In this document: piece after piece, positions 19,515 through 29,963 of the stretch | How the letters are laid out: the number at the start of each line of letters is the position of its first letter | Position numbering within the stretch: position 1 is the stretch's first letter | DNA from: Methylobacterium mesophilicum SR1.6/6 | GTDB lineage: Bacteria > Pseudomonadota > Alphaproteobacteria > Rhizobiales > Beijerinckiaceae | Reading direction: 5' to 3' | Assembly: GCF_000364445.2 (NCBI RefSeq) | Contig: NZ_CP043538.1 | Location: 536,501 to 600,500, forward strand | DNA length: 64,000 nt | Notes under the pieces: model-generated | What the model saw: the letters and a program-made list of their open reading frames with translations, nothing else | Told to the model about the DNA's origin: nothing | Databases searched by the model: none | Program-made: the position numbers and the translations under genes

Positions 19515-20537
19515 ATGACCAATCGCGACATCATCGTCATCGGCGGATCGTCGGGCTCGACCGCCCCGCTCAAAGCGATCCTCAGCGCGCTTCCCGGAGA
19601 CTTGGCGGCGGCTGTCTTCGTCGTGGTGCACATCCCGGCCCGCAGCCTCGGCCTGCTTGCCACCGTCACCGCCGCGGCCGGCCGGCTGCCGGTCCACGCC
19701 GCGCGCGACGGCATGGCGATCGCGCCCGGCAACGTCTATCTCGGCGTGCCCGACCATCATCTGATCATCCGTGACGGACAGATGCGGCTCGGCCGCGGCC
19801 CCCGCGAGAACATGGCCCGCCCATCGATCGATCCGCTGTTCCGCTCCGCAGCGGCGGCCTATGGCCCCCGCGTCATCGGTGTGTTGCTCAGCGGCCTGCT
19901 CAACGACGGTGCGGCGGGGTTGGAGGCGATCAAGCGCTGCGGCGGCATGGCGATCGTGCAGGACCCAACGGACGCGATCGCCGACGAGATGCCGCTCAGC
20001 GGGATGGCGGCGGTCACCGTCGATCTCGCCGTGCCGAGCGCGCGCCTCGGCGACATCCTGTCCGAACTCGTACACGAGCCCGCCGGACCGCGCCTGCCGG
20101 TCCCACCCGAGATCCGCTTGGAGATCGACATCGCCGCTGGCGAGCGAATCGACAGCGATGTGCTGCGCCGCCTCGCCGATCCCGCACCGCTGACGTGCCC
20201 GCACTGCAGCGGCGTCCTGTCCACGATCCGCGATGCCAAGCCGCTGCGCTATCGCTGCCAAGTCGGTCACGCCTTCACCGCCGAGGTGGTCGCCAAGCAG
20301 CAGGAGAACGCGGTCGACGAGGCCCTGCGGGTCGCGCTGCGCATCATCGAGGAGCGGGCCGAACTCGTCGCCCGCATGGCGCGGGACGGGCGGAACTCCG
20401 GACGTCCCGCGGTCGCCGACATGTACGACGAGCGCGCAGCCGAGTACCGGGATTACGCCGAGACGATCCGCCGGGCGGTCCTGCTGTCCTTCCCCGAGCC
20501 CGAGCCGTCCGGAAGCGAAGGCGCACAGGAAGATTAA
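19515..20537 (+). CDS. CheB-type methylesterase with C-terminal zinc-ribbon-like segment
   Basis: 340 residues. The methylesterase domain fills residues 1-190: IIVIGGSSGSTAPL with the catalytic Ser, VVVHIPA with the His, and LSGLLNDGAAGLEAI with the Asp. There is no receiver domain, so it is not a chemotaxis CheB under CheA control. Residues ~220-260 hold CPHCSGVL and YRCQVGHAFTAE, a Cys2...Cys-His arrangement suggesting a zinc ribbon. A helical C-terminal region follows. It lies between two HWE kinase genes, consistent with a non-chemotactic signalling role. Start ATG 19515 is preceded by GGAGAGC. Confidence 0.82.
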   Translation: MTNRDIIVIGGSSGSTAPLKAILSALPGDLAAAVFVVVHIPARSLGLLATVTAAAGRLPVHAARDGMAIAPGNVYLGVPDHHLIIRDGQMRLGRGPRENMARPSIDPLFRSAAAAYGPRVIGVLLSGLLNDGAAGLEAIKRCGGMAIVQDPTDAIADEMPLSGMAAVTVDLAVPSARLGDILSELVHEPAGPRLPVPPEIRLEIDIAAGERIDSDVLRRLADPAPLTCPHCSGVLSTIRDAKPLRYRCQVGHAFTAEVVAKQQENAVDEALRVALRIIEERAELVARMARDGRNSGRPAVADMYDERAAEYRDYAETIRRAVLLSFPEPEPSGSEGAQED

Positions 20538-20657
20538 GGCGTATCGCCCCGATCACCCTGGAGGCATCGCCGTGGTACGAGGACCCGTTACTGTCTCCAC
20601 GAGGCGCTTCGGGCGGTACCGCCGCTTCTACAGCGCTTCGCATCACGGCGATCCAGC

Positions 20658-23600
20658 ATGCCACAGGCCGAAGTGAACCCGTCGAGGACGAGCGCCTTCG
20701 TGGCCCTGAGCGCGTCGGCGGCGAGCACCGCATCGCTGCAGCACGTCCTCACCCATTTGCCGCGCCTCGACAGCGTAGCGGTCATCATCGTCCTCCAGCA
20801 TAGGGACGCCCTCGACGAGGCTGGGTTTCGGCAGTCGCTGGCAGCGACCGGAATCGATCTGACGGAAGTTCTGAACGACGCTGTGATCGAAGGTGGACGC
20901 GTCTACCTGATCGGCGCCGATCTCGTCGTGAGCGTCGAGAAGGGGCGCTTCCGTACCCGGCCGGCGGATGAGATCGGATGCCGGGGTGTCATCGACAGCT
21001 TTCTGGTCTCGCTCGCCCACGACGAGGACGGGCGCAGCATCGCCGTCGCCTTTGCGGGCACGGGCGGAGACGGGACACTCGGCTTCAAGGTCGTCAAGGA
21101 GTCGGGTGGCCTGACGCTCGCCGAGGAGACCGACGAGACCAGGGCCGGCGAGCTCGCTTCCAGCGACAGTCCGGCAGCGCTGGCCGATGCCATCCTACCG
21201 CTCGACGCTCTCGTCGAACGGGTCTCGACCGCCACGCACCAACTGGCCGCTCAAGGCGACGTCGCCCCTGATGCATCCAAGGCCGCGCTGCAAGCGATCG
21301 CAGGAGCGCTCCGCAACAGGACCGGCCACGACTTCCACGGCTACAAGCCCGGCACCTTCCTGCGCCGGGTCCAGCGCCGGATGCAGGTCCTCTCGCTGGC
21401 GCACGTCGACGAGTACGTCGACGCGCTGCGTGAGCACCCCGAGGAGGCGCAGGAGCTCTTCAACGACCTCCTGATCGGCGTCACGCAGTTCTTCCGCGAT
21501 CCGAAGGAGTTCGAGCTCCTCGAACACGAGGTGATACCGAAACTGTTCGCCGGCAAGACGCGGGACGATCAGGTTCGGATCTGGGTGATCGGCTGCTCGA
21601 CCGGCGAGGAAGCCTACTCGCTGGCGATCCTGCTGCGCGAGCACATGGCCACCCTCGACGTCGTGCCCCAGGTCCAGATCTTCGCGACCGACCTCGACGG
21701 ACGAGCGTTGGCCTCGGCGCGCGCTGCCCGCTTCGCGAACACGATCAGCGACGCGATGTCGCCCGAGCGGCTGGCCCGCTGGTTCGTGAAGGAGGGCAAC
21801 ACCTATTGCCTAGTGAAGGAGCTGCGCGAGATGTGCATCTTCTCGCAGCACTCGATCATCAAGGACCCGCCGTTCTCGCGGCTCGACCTGATCTCGTGCC
21901 GCAACCTGCTGATCTATCTCGACGCCGAGCTGCAGGGACGGGTGATCCCGCTTTTTCACTTCGCCCTCAAGCCGGACAGCATCTTGTTCCTCGGCAATTC
22001 CGAGAACGTCTCCCGCCACACCGACCTGTTCGCGCCGATCGACAGCCGCTCGCGCATCTTCCGCCGTCGGGAGACCGGCACGCGCATCCTGCCGGATTTC
22101 CCGTTCGTGACGTCTGGCAGCCGGATTGGGACCCCCGTCCTCGCCGAGGAGCGCGCGCGACCGAACGGGGCGACGCTCACCCGCCGTGCTGAACGGTTGG
22201 CAGAGCGTTACGCGCCCGCCTACGTGATCACCGACGCCTCGTACAACGTCCTGCACTTCTCCGGACGGACCGGGCGCTACATCGACCCGGCCGGCGGCGC
22301 CGCCAGCCTGAACCTGCTGCAGCTCGCTCATCCGGATCTGCAGCTCGACCTGCGCGCGGCGCTCACCAAAGCCGATGAGACCGCTCAGACTGTGCAGGTC
22401 GACGGCTTGCAGGTCGGCCAGAACGGGACGCGCCTGTCGGTCGACCTCGTGGTCGAACCCATGCGCGACGACCCGGACGCGCGCGGCTACTTCGTGCTGT
22501 TCAAGGATGGTCTGGTATCGGCCGCCAAGCGCGCCGAAGACGCAGACGCCTCGGCTGGGCTCGAACACACCCGGCGCCTTGAAGCCGAACTGGGGGTCAC
22601 GCGCGAGCGCTTGCAGGCCACCATCGAGGAGTTGGAGAGCACCAACGAGGAGCTGAAATCCTCGAACGAGGAGTACCAGTCGCTCAACGAGGAGCTCCAA
22701 TCGACCAACGAGGAGCTGCAAACCTCCAAGGAGGAGCAGCAATCCGTCAACGAGGAGCTGACCACGGTCAACGGCGAGCTCGGCCACCGGGTTCAGGAGT
22801 TGGGACGGGCCAACAGCGACCTGAAGAACTTTCTGGAGAGCACGCAGATCGCGACGATCTTCCTCGACAACGAGCTGCGGATCACCAATCACACCCCCGC
22901 CGTAACCGAGATCTTCCACCTCATCGAGAGCGACTCGGGCCGGCCGATCGGCCACATCAAGGCGCGGATCGCCTATGAGGAACTGCAGGATGACGCCCGG
23001 CGCGTGCTGCGCACCCTGAGCGTGGTCGAGCGTGAGATCACCAATTCCACGACGGGCGCGCAGTACCTCGTTCGGGTGCTGCCCTACCGCAGCGTCGACA
23101 ACTTCATCGCCGGCGTGGTGATCACGTTCGTCGACATCACGGAGCGCAAGCGTGCCGAGGAGCGTCAGCGCGCGAGCGAGCGCCGGCTCCTCGCCCTGGT
23201 GGAGGGCATTCCGCAATTGGTCTGGCGGGCGGCCGAGGATGGACACTGGACCTGGGCGAGCCCGCAATGGTCCGCCTATACCGGTCAGAGCGAGGCGCAG
23301 AGCCGGAGCCACGGCTGGCTCGATGCTCTGCATCCCGATGACCGCGCACCGGCCGTCGAGGCTTGGCGCGAAGCCACGCGGACCGGGCTGCTGCAGATGG
23401 AAGGCCGCCTGCGTCGCGGCGCCGACGGCGGCTACCGGTGGTTTCAAACGCGCGCGATGCCGGTGCATGGCGAGCGCGGGGAGGTGGTGGAGTGGCTCGG
23501 CACCTCGACCGACATCGACGATCTGCGCCGGATGCAGGAGCAGCAGCACGTTCTGGTCGCCGAACTGCAGCACCGTACCCGGAACCTGCTCGGCGTGGTG

Positions 23601-24143
23601 CACTCGATCGCGCAGCAGACTGTGGCGATGAGCGACACGCTGGAGGCGTTCAGTTCCGCGTTCAACGAGCGGTTGGCCGCGCTCTCGCGCGTGCAGGGGC
23701 TGCTGTCGCGCGCAGGCGAAGAGCCGATCACCCTGGGGGCGCTGATCCAGACCGAACTTGATGCCCTCGCCGCAAACTTGCAGAACCGTGTCGTGCTGAC
23801 CGGGCCCGACGTTCGCATCCGTAAGGCGGCGGTGCAAACGTTGGCGCTCGCCCTCCACGAGCTGGCCACCAACGCGCGCAAGTACGGCGCGCTCTCCAAC
23901 GCTCACGGCCAGCTCAGCGTGACATGGTGGACGCACGAGAGCGATGGGCAGGGCCCACAACTCACGCTCGAATGGGTCGAGACCGGCATCGAGAGACAGT
24001 CTGCGCGGGGAAGCGCGAACCTGAGGAACGGCTACGGACGCGAGTTGATCGAGAACGCACTGCCGTATGCTCTCGACGCCACGACGCGCTACGAACTCGG
24101 CGAGGCCGAGGTGCGTTGTCTGATCGAGCTTCCTTTGGCCTGA
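20658..24143 (+). CDS. CheB-CheR-PAS-HWE kinase fusion protein
   Basis: 1161 residues. The order is: CheB-like domain (1-190), in which the Ser, QH and GTGGDG residues remain but the usual GASAGG loop is changed to SASAAS; CheR methyltransferase (about 205-460, with [27 protein letters not shown] and [10 protein letters not shown]); a heptad-repeat coiled coil (about 634-715) rich in NEEL units; two PAS domains (about 728-825 and 840-955); and an HWE kinase core (963-1160) with phospho-acceptor [16 protein letters not shown] and N-box [13 protein letters not shown]. Such fusions occur in Alphaproteobacteria outside chemotaxis operons. With the next gene it probably makes a kinase-regulator pair. 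No membrane segment is visible. Confidence 0.88.
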   Translation: MPQAEVNPSRTSAFVALSASAASTASLQHVLTHLPRLDSVAVIIVLQHRDALDEAGFRQSLAATGIDLTEVLNDAVIEGGRVYLIGADLVVSVEKGRFRTRPADEIGCRGVIDSFLVSLAHDEDGRSIAVAFAGTGGDGTLGFKVVKESGGLTLAEETDETRAGELASSDSPAALADAILPLDALVERVSTATHQLAAQGDVAPDASKAALQAIAGALRNRTGHDFHGYKPGTFLRRVQRRMQVLSLAHVDEYVDALREHPEEAQELFNDLLIGVTQFFRDPKEFELLEHEVIPKLFAGKTRDDQVRIWVIGCSTGEEAYSLAILLREHMATLDVVPQVQIFATDLDGRALASARAARFANTISDAMSPERLARWFVKEGNTYCLVKELREMCIFSQHSIIKDPPFSRLDLISCRNLLIYLDAELQGRVIPLFHFALKPDSILFLGNSENVSRHTDLFAPIDSRSRIFRRRETGTRILPDFPFVTSGSRIGTPVLAEERARPNGATLTRRAERLAERYAPAYVITDASYNVLHFSGRTGRYIDPAGGAASLNLLQLAHPDLQLDLRAALTKADETAQTVQVDGLQVGQNGTRLSVDLVVEPMRDDPDARGYFVLFKDGLVSAAKRAEDADASAGLEHTRRLEAELGVTRERLQATIEELESTNEELKSSNEEYQSLNEELQSTNEELQTSKEEQQSVNEELTTVNGELGHRVQELGRANSDLKNFLESTQIATIFLDNELRITNHTPAVTEIFHLIESDSGRPIGHIKARIAYEELQDDARRVLRTLSVVEREITNSTTGAQYLVRVLPYRSVDNFIAGVVITFVDITERKRAEERQRASERRLLALVEGIPQLVWRAAEDGHWTWASPQWSAYTGQSEAQSRSHGWLDALHPDDRAPAVEAWREATRTGLLQMEGRLRRGADGGYRWFQTRAMPVHGERGEVVEWLGTSTDIDDLRRMQEQQHVLVAELQHRTRNLLGVVHSIAQQTVAMSDTLEAFSSAFNERLAALSRVQGLLSRAGEEPITLGALIQTELDALAANLQNRVVLTGPDVRIRKAAVQTLALALHELATNARKYGALSNAHGQLSVTWWTHESDGQGPQLTLEWVETGIERQSARGSANLRNGYGRELIENALPYALDATTRYELGEAEVRCLIELPLA

Positions 24144-24163
24144 GACCCCGTTCCGAGGGACAG

Positions 24164-24559
24164 ATGATGGGCACATCGAGCCATGATCCCGACGCGCTAC
24201 CGGGCCGAAAGGTGCTCTTGGTTGAGGATGATTACTTCATCGCCGACGAGATGCGCCGGATGTTGTCGAGGGACGGCGCGGAGATCCTCGGACCGGTGGC
24301 GAGCATCGACAAAGCCTTGGCGTTGATCGAGGCCGGTTCTGAGATCGACGCGGCCGTGCTCGACATCAATCTGCGCGACGTCACGGTCTTTCCGGTGGCG
24401 GACGCCCTGACTGCACGCGGCGTGCCGTTCATCTTTGCCACTGGCTACGACAGCGCGGTGATCCCCGCGCGCTACGCACACATTCAGCATTGCGAGAAGC
24501 CGCTGCAGATGGACACGCTCACGCGAGTATTGTCGGCAGAGGTCAGCAAGCACTGTTAG
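24164..24559 (+). CDS. Single-domain response regulator
   Basis: 131 residues, a receiver domain only. VLLVEDDYFIADEM holds the acidic pair, AAVLDINLRD the phospho-acceptor Asp, IFATGYD the Thr and HCEKPLQ the Lys. There is no output domain. A GAGG lies just upstream at 24155-24158; ATG 24167 is an equally possible start. Only 20 bases separate it from the large HWE kinase fusion, so it is the obvious phosphorylation partner. Single receivers of this type often act as phosphate shuttles or sinks. Confidence 0.85.
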   Translation: MMGTSSHDPDALPGRKVLLVEDDYFIADEMRRMLSRDGAEILGPVASIDKALALIEAGSEIDAAVLDINLRDVTVFPVADALTARGVPFIFATGYDSAVIPARYAHIQHCEKPLQMDTLTRVLSAEVSKHC

Positions 24560-24650
24560 CGTCTGCTTATGGGACGCCGTACCGCGCAATTGAATGGCCG
24601 GGGTGGGCGCTGCCGAATGTCGGCTTTTGAGACAAATGGTGCTCGTTCTC

Positions 24651-25928
24651 TTAAACAGTCGCGGCACCCCCAAGAGGGGGCTGAGGCGCCCGCTCCCGTC
24701 CGAGCCAGCCGCGCCGCATGGGTTTCAGGACGAAGTAGGCGAGAACGGCGGTGATCAGGTCGAGGATAATCGCGATCGAGAAAACCGGCACCCAGTTGCC
24801 GGCCGCGTCGTGGATCAGCGCCGCGACAGGACCGCCAAGGAGCGAGCCGACGCCTTGTGCCATGTAGAGGAAGCCGTAGTTTGTGGTGGCGTGCTTCGTC
24901 CCGAAGGTGTCCGTCAGGATCGAGGGGAACAGCGAGAAGATCTCGCCCCAGGCGAAGAACACAACGCCCGACAGGAGTGCGAACGCGTAAGCGTTCTGCC
25001 GATTGTAGAGCAACAGGCCGATCGCGACCGCCTCAAGCGCGAACGCGATCGCCATCGTGTTCTCCCGGCCGATATGGTCCGACACCCAGCCGAAGAAGGG
25101 TCGCGTCAGGCCGTTGGTGATGCGGTCGAACGTCAGCGCGAAGGGCAGCGCCGCAAAGCCGAACACGAGCGCGTCGGCAACTCCGAACTCGCGGGCGAAG
25201 TTCGCGAAGTTGGCCGTGACCATCAAGCCGCCCGTCGACATCATCGTCATCATGACGAACATCAACCAAAACAAAGGCGTGCGCAGCATCGCCCTCGGTG
25301 CAGTGTCGGCTGCCGCGCTCGCAGTTCTGGCCGGGTCGATGACGGGCACCTCGCCAGCCTGCGGCGCGCGTAGGCCGAGGGCGGCGAGCACCCCGATCGC
25401 GCCGAGAATGCATCCGAAGACCAGAAGCGTGTGCCGGAAGTCGGTGGATGCGATCATGTCGGTGATCGGGAAGGTGGTGACCATCGCACCCATGCCGTAG
25501 CCGGCCGCCACGATGCCGGTGGCGAAGCCCCGACGGTCCGGGAACCAGCGCACCATCAGGCAGACGATGCCGACATAGACGATGCCGGTGCCAAGTCCGC
25601 AGAGCAGACCATAGGTGGCGTATAAGGCCAGCAAGCTCTCGGCTCGCGAGGCCGCGACCCAACCGAGCCCGCTCAGGGCGGTACCGAGGGCGATCATCAG
25701 TTTTGGACTAAACCGGTCGATCAGATAGCCTTGCACCGGCGAGAAGAAGGTCTGCAGCACGATCACCAGCGTGAAGGTGACCTGCACGGCGGCGAGCGAA
25801 GCACCGGTGCTCGCCTGGAAGGGTTTGACGAACAGCGTCCAGACGTATTGTGGGCTCGAGATCGTCATCATGACGATCAGACCCAGCAGGAGTTGCAGCC
25901 AGCGTCGACGCGACTGGACTGGGCTCAT
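24651..25928 (-). CDS. MFS transporter, oxalate/formate antiporter (OxlT) family
   Basis: 425 residues with twelve hydrophobic segments. SSPQYVWTLFVKPFQ in the first loop, GYLIDRFSPKLMIALG in the 2-3 loop, GLGTGIVYVG, and GWVSDHIGRENTMAIAF are typical of the OxlT subfamily. It exchanges oxalate for formate or carries related carboxylates in characterised relatives. Start ATG 25928 has a clear GGGAGG. No oxalyl-CoA or formyl-CoA enzymes are next to it here, so the substrate is uncertain. A perfect palindrome lies just upstream of the ribosome binding site. Confidence 0.78.
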   Translation of the reverse strand: MSPVQSRRRWLQLLLGLIVMMTISSPQYVWTLFVKPFQASTGASLAAVQVTFTLVIVLQTFFSPVQGYLIDRFSPKLMIALGTALSGLGWVAASRAESLLALYATYGLLCGLGTGIVYVGIVCLMVRWFPDRRGFATGIVAAGYGMGAMVTTFPITDMIASTDFRHTLLVFGCILGAIGVLAALGLRAPQAGEVPVIDPARTASAAADTAPRAMLRTPLFWLMFVMMTMMSTGGLMVTANFANFAREFGVADALVFGFAALPFALTFDRITNGLTRPFFGWVSDHIGRENTMAIAFALEAVAIGLLLYNRQNAYAFALLSGVVFFAWGEIFSLFPSILTDTFGTKHATTNYGFLYMAQGVGSLLGGPVAALIHDAAGNWVPVFSIAIILDLITAVLAYFVLKPMRRGWLGRERAPQPPLGGAATV

Positions 25929-25950
25929 TCATGCCTCCCGGTGCCTTTAA

Positions 25951-25965
25951 GATGATGACATCATC
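25951..25965. promoter_or_regulatory. Perfect palindrome upstream of the OxlT-like gene, candidate operator
   Basis: GATGATG-A-CATCATC, a 7-base perfect inverted repeat around one base. It begins 23 bases upstream of the start codon of the minus-strand transporter gene, just ahead of its ribosome binding site. The size and symmetry fit a dimeric repressor such as a GntR-family protein, but no regulator gene is adjacent. Confidence 0.4.
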
Positions 25966-26783
25966 AGCACCACCCGGCGTCAATCATGCGCCGCAGCGCA
26001 GTTCAAGGCGCAGCGTCGCAGAACGCTGGCGGTTAGTCCCAGGAGTGCGCGGGCTGAGCGGCGCGAGCTTTCGCACGCTCGACCGGGTCTTCCTGACGGT
26101 CGACAACCGCGCCGACCCGGAGCCCGCCGGCGCGTCGGAAGTGTTTCGCGGCCAGACTCGGCGAGCCGCCGATGGGAGATAAGTAGCGGTGCGCGCGACG
26201 GATCGGGACGAAACAACCCTGTGCCTTGCACTCGCCGCACAGGAGAGCCCGCCTACATCGTTGTCGAAAAAGCTTGTCCACGACGCGGCGGGCGCGCGGC
26301 AGACTGCGCCCATTGGAACTCAGAGGATCGCCGTCTTCGTTCGCCTAGCGCCCGCGCTCGAGATACTGCTCGCCGCATCGGGCTGCCTCGGCGAACACGG
26401 GCCGGTCGGGACCTGACAAGTTCGCAACGAGCGGGCCGGGCCCACCAAGGCCGAGTTGATCGCTGCCCATTTGGGCGAGCCCCGGAAGGAAGCGGCCTGA
26501 CATGTCGTGGATGTAGAGAGGTCCAATGACCACGCGCTTGGGCCTTCTCGCCGACTCCAGCGGATCGGCCCCAATCCGTTCACGAGGCTGACACGGCAAG
26601 AAACCAGCACGGGTGGAACGCGGTTTTAGATTAGTGCGGCTGGTGCCCCTGCCAAGAACCGGATGCTTTCATTCGAAGTCGCACGTCACACCGCGACCTA
26701 ACCGTGTCGATCGCCGTCGGTTAGCCTAAACGTGGCCCGATCGATCGGGCCGATCAGACAAGCCTCGATCAAAGGCGGCCACG
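25966..26783. other. Intergenic region without a convincing gene
   Basis: About 820 bases between the divergent OxlT-like and binding-protein genes. Short open frames exist on both strands (for example minus 26033-26281 and minus 26345-26599) but none has a recognisable domain or ribosome binding site. It may be the eroded remains of former genes, given the insertion sequences nearby. Confidence 0.45.
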
Positions 26784-27998
26784 GTGAGGAAGACGCTCTT
26801 AGCGGCCATGCTGGCCGCAGCTTGGTCCGGATGCGCTTCCGCGCAGGCGCCAACCACAGTCTCAGACGGCACAGTTCGGGTCGGGCTAATCCTCGACATG
26901 TCCGGCGTCTATGCCGATGTGACTGGACCAGGCAGCGCCGCGGCCGCAACGATGGCGGTGGAGGATTTCGGCAAAACCGTGCTCGGCGTACCGATCGAAG
27001 TGGTTGTGGCTGATCACCAAAACAAGGCCGACATCGCTGCCGCGACTGCTCGGGAATGGTTCGACACCGGCCGCGTGGACGCAATCCTCGACGTGGCCGC
27101 GTCCGCCCCCGCTCTGGCGGTGGCCGAAATCGCAAGAGCCAAAAACCGGATTGCAGTGTTTAACGGACCCGGCGCCGTGCGGCTGAACAACGAGGCCTGC
27201 ACGCCGGTGACCATACACTATGCTTACGACACTTACGCACTCGCCGGAGCCACAGGACTTGCCACGGTGAAGGCCGGTGGGACCTCTTGGTTCTTCATCG
27301 CGGCTGATTACACGTTCGGACAGGAGCTCGCTCGAGACGCGGCAACGGTGATCCAGGCTAACGGAGGCAGAGTGCTCGGTGAGGTGCGAGCGCCGCTCAA
27401 CACAGCCGACTTCTCTTCATTCTTGCTGCAGGCGCAGGCCTCCGGCGCCAAGGTGATCGGCCTTGCCAATGCAGGTCGCGACACCACCAACGCCATCAAA
27501 CAGGCCGCTGAGTTTGGCCTCACGGGCGGCGTGCAGCGACTTGCGGCGCTGCTCGCCTACATCAACGACGTTCATAGCCTCGGCCTTTCGGCAACACAGG
27601 GGATGCTGCTTACTTCCGGCTTCTATTGGGATCTCGACGATGGAACGCGGGCGTTCGCCAAACGCTTTCACGAGCGGACCGGCCGGATGCCGAACATGTC
27701 TCAGGCAGGCGTCTATTCGGCGGTGACGCACTACCTGAAGGCTGTGAAGGCGAGTGGGACAGACGCCACTGAAGCCGTGATGAAGGCGATGCGTGAAACG
27801 CCGGTCAATGACTTCTACGCGCATGACGGACGCATCCGCGAAGATGGCCGCATGGTCCACGACATGTACCTGTTCCAAGTAAAGACGCCCACCGAGTCCA
27901 AAGGCGAGTGGGACTTGTACAAGCGGGTCGCGACAATAGCGGGCGATCAGGCGTTTCAGCCGCTTTCGGCCTCACGCTGTCCTCTCGTGAAGCGATGA
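26784..27998 (+). CDS. ABC transporter periplasmic substrate-binding protein (branched-chain amino-acid type)
   Basis: 404 residues from GTG 26784 with AAAGGCGG upstream. A signal peptide (LLAAMLAAAWSGCASAQA) is followed by the type I binding-protein fold: VRVGLILDMSGVYADVTGPGSAAAATMAVEDFG at the N-terminus and WFFIAADYTFGQELARDAATV in the second lobe. The family binds amino acids, amides or other small organic molecules. The C-terminus (FQPLSASRCPLVKR) looks complete. No permease or ATPase gene is present; an IS3 remnant begins immediately after the stop codon, so the rest of an operon may have been removed. Confidence 0.85.
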   Translation: MRKTLLAAMLAAAWSGCASAQAPTTVSDGTVRVGLILDMSGVYADVTGPGSAAAATMAVEDFGKTVLGVPIEVVVADHQNKADIAAATAREWFDTGRVDAILDVAASAPALAVAEIARAKNRIAVFNGPGAVRLNNEACTPVTIHYAYDTYALAGATGLATVKAGGTSWFFIAADYTFGQELARDAATVIQANGGRVLGEVRAPLNTADFSSFLLQAQASGAKVIGLANAGRDTTNAIKQAAEFGLTGGVQRLAALLAYINDVHSLGLSATQGMLLTSGFYWDLDDGTRAFAKRFHERTGRMPNMSQAGVYSAVTHYLKAVKASGTDATEAVMKAMRETPVNDFYAHDGRIREDGRMVHDMYLFQVKTPTESKGEWDLYKRVATIAGDQAFQPLSASRCPLVKR

Positions 27999-27999
27999 G

Positions 28000-28659
28000 G
28001 CTATCGAACAGCGCGTCGGAGACGATGTCCATCGACCCGCGTTCGTTCGGCCGGAGCGCGGCAGACTGACGCTCACGGACTGCCGCACTGACGTGCCGGC
28101 GGGGCATACTGAGCCACAGGCTGAGGCCCTCATCCCTGTAGAGGCGGTGGACCCTCCTGTGGTTCACCCGCCAACCTTTCCGGCGCAGCAGGATGTCGAT
28201 CCGAACGTTACCGTAGCGCGCCCGGCTCTTGGCCAGATCGCAGATGCGCAGCCGCAGTGGCGCCTGATCGGGCTTGGTCAAGCGGTAGCGGACGCCCGAC
28301 CGGCCGACGCCGAGCGCAGCGCAACCGCGCCGCTCACTCACCCCGTGTGCCTCATGAACCTGGTGCACGAGTTCGCGTCGCCGAGCAGGCGTCAGAGCTC
28401 TTTTGCGAACACGTCCTGCAAGATGTGCTTGTCGAGGCTCAGATCGGCCACGAGTTGCTTGAGCTTGCGGTTCTCGTCCTCAAGCTGCTTCAGCCGCCTT
28501 AGCTCGCCTGTGCCCAAGCCGCCGTAGAGCTTCTTCCAGCGTGAGACACGTCTGCTCGGAAATGCCCATCCGGCGCAGCACCTCAGCGACTGGCGTGCAG
28601 GTCTCGGCCTACTTCAGCGCGATGGCGATCTGCTCCTCGGTGAACCTGCTCTTCTTCAC
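28000..28659 (-). pseudogene. IS3-family transposase remnant (orfA and truncated orfB)
   Basis: Minus strand. The orfA part (28392-28659) begins KKSRFTEEQIAIALK, has an in-frame TAG, then VAEVLRRMGISEQT and a frameshift in the helix-turn-helix. It recovers as LKQLEDENRKLKQLVADLSLDKHILQDV. The orfB part runs from about 28390 to 28000 with HGVSERRGCAALGVGRSGVRY, SRARYGNVRIDILLRRKG and MDIVSDALFD. It stops abruptly at 28000, before the DDE catalytic core. The rest is gone and the break lies 2 bases after the stop of the binding-protein gene. The element is inactive. Confidence 0.85.
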
Positions 28660-28783
28660 CACTCTGCTCCTCCCGTCAGGGTCTCACAAAACCGAAAAAC
28701 TTGCAGTCATGCCGGACTGATCCGTCCGCATCGAAGTTGTCCGTCCTGAGGTATGGCCTGCGGGCCAGGGTGAAGACGGACAG

Positions 28784-29062
28784 ATGGGAGCGAAGCGGCA
28801 CAAGACGGAGGATGTGATCGCCGAGCTGCGGCAGGCGGACGTGTTGATCGCGAAGGGCCAGAGCGTGGCCGATGTGATCCGCTCCCTCGGTGTGACCGAG
28901 GTAACGTACTATCGCTGGCGCAAGGAGTTCGGCGGCCTGAAGGCGGATCAGGTCCGGCGGGTGAAAGATCTGGAGGTCGAGAACCAGCGGCTGCGCAAGG
29001 CGATTGCCGATCTGACGCTGGACAAGCTGATCCTGCAGGATGCGGCTCGAGGAAACTTCTAA
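28784..29062 (+). CDS. IS3-family transposase OrfA
   Basis: 92 residues. A helix-turn-helix domain (RHKTEDVIAELRQADVLIAKG, VIRSLGVTEVTYYRWRKEFGG) is followed by a leucine-zipper-like segment (VKDLEVENQRLRKAIADLTLDKLILQDAA). The stop at 29060-29062 overlaps the orfB frame, where KLLSPARRR follows, the usual IS3 arrangement in which a -1 frameshift makes the OrfAB transposase. It is intact on its own. Confidence 0.88.
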   Translation: MGAKRHKTEDVIAELRQADVLIAKGQSVADVIRSLGVTEVTYYRWRKEFGGLKADQVRRVKDLEVENQRLRKAIADLTLDKLILQDAARGNF

Positions 29063-29963
29063 GCCCCGCGCGCCGACGAGCGTGTGTCGAGCACTTCGTG
29101 CAGATGATGAAGGTGTCCGAGCGCCGGGCCTGCCGGGCAGCTCGGATAGCATCGCTCGACACAGCGCAAGGCGCCGCGGGGAGAAACGACGAGGCCGCGC
29201 TGACAGCCGATCTCGTCGAGCTGGCGGAGCGGTATGGCCGCTACGGCTATCGGAAGATCAGCGCCTTGCTGAAGGCGGCCGGCTGGCTAGTCAACGACAA
29301 GCGGGTCGATCGGATCTGGCGACGCGAGGGGCTGAAGGTCCCGGCTCGACAGCCCACGCGCGGCCGCATCTGGGACTGGGATGGATCGTCCCTGCGATTG
29401 CGGGCGGAGCACCGCGATCACGTCTGGTCTTACGACTTCGTCGAGGCGCGCACGCACGAGGGGCGCCGGTTCCGGATGCTCAACGTGGTCGATGACTCTA
29501 CGCGCTAGTGCTTGGCGATCCGGGTCGCGCGCAAGCTCAAGGCGGCGGACGTCATCGACGTGCTGTCCGACTTGTTCATCCTGCGCGGTGTGCCCCGCCA
29601 CATCCGCTCGGACAACGGACCAGAGTTCGTCGCCAAGTCGGTGCAGGCCTGGATCACCGGCGTCGGCGCCCAAACAGCCTACATCGCTCCCGGATCACCG
29701 TGGGAGAACGGCTACGTCGAGAGCTTCAACGCTCGCCTGAGAGATGAATTTCTGAACGGCGAGATCTTCTACACGCACAAGGAGGCGCAGATCGTGATCG
29801 AAAGTTGGCGACGACACTACAACGGTGTGCACCCGCACGCTTCGCTCGGCTACCGCCCGCCAGCCCCGGAGGTGTTCGTGCCCGCCTCATCCGCTTGGCC
29901 GGGTGCGCTCACCCGACCGGCTGGGCCAAACTACCCGTGGAGCAGAGGCCGACCCTGCACTAA
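29062..29963 (+). pseudogene. IS3-family transposase OrfB, interrupted
   Basis: Integrase-core transposase. The N-terminus SPARRRACVEHFVQMM leads to KVSERRACRAARI and GRYGYRKISALLKAAGW. The DDE residues are present: Asp in HVWSYDFVEARTH, Asp in [10 protein letters not shown], Glu in [13 protein letters not shown]. The frame is broken by a TAG at 29506-29508, where ECLAIRV would be expected (GAG to TAG). An extra G near 29932 shifts the last residues, so the usual ending VEQRPTLH and TAA (29961-29963) are out of frame. No functional transposase can be made without suppression. Confidence 0.85.

Noticed and set aside
22560..22800. Short tandem repeat in DNA around the NEEL-rich segment
   Set aside because: It is explained by the heptad coiled coil that is standard in CheB-CheR-kinase fusions.
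26033..26281. Minus-strand 82-residue ORF upstream of the binding-protein gene
   Set aside because: No ribosome binding site, no recognisable domain, and overlapping frames on both strands are equally open.
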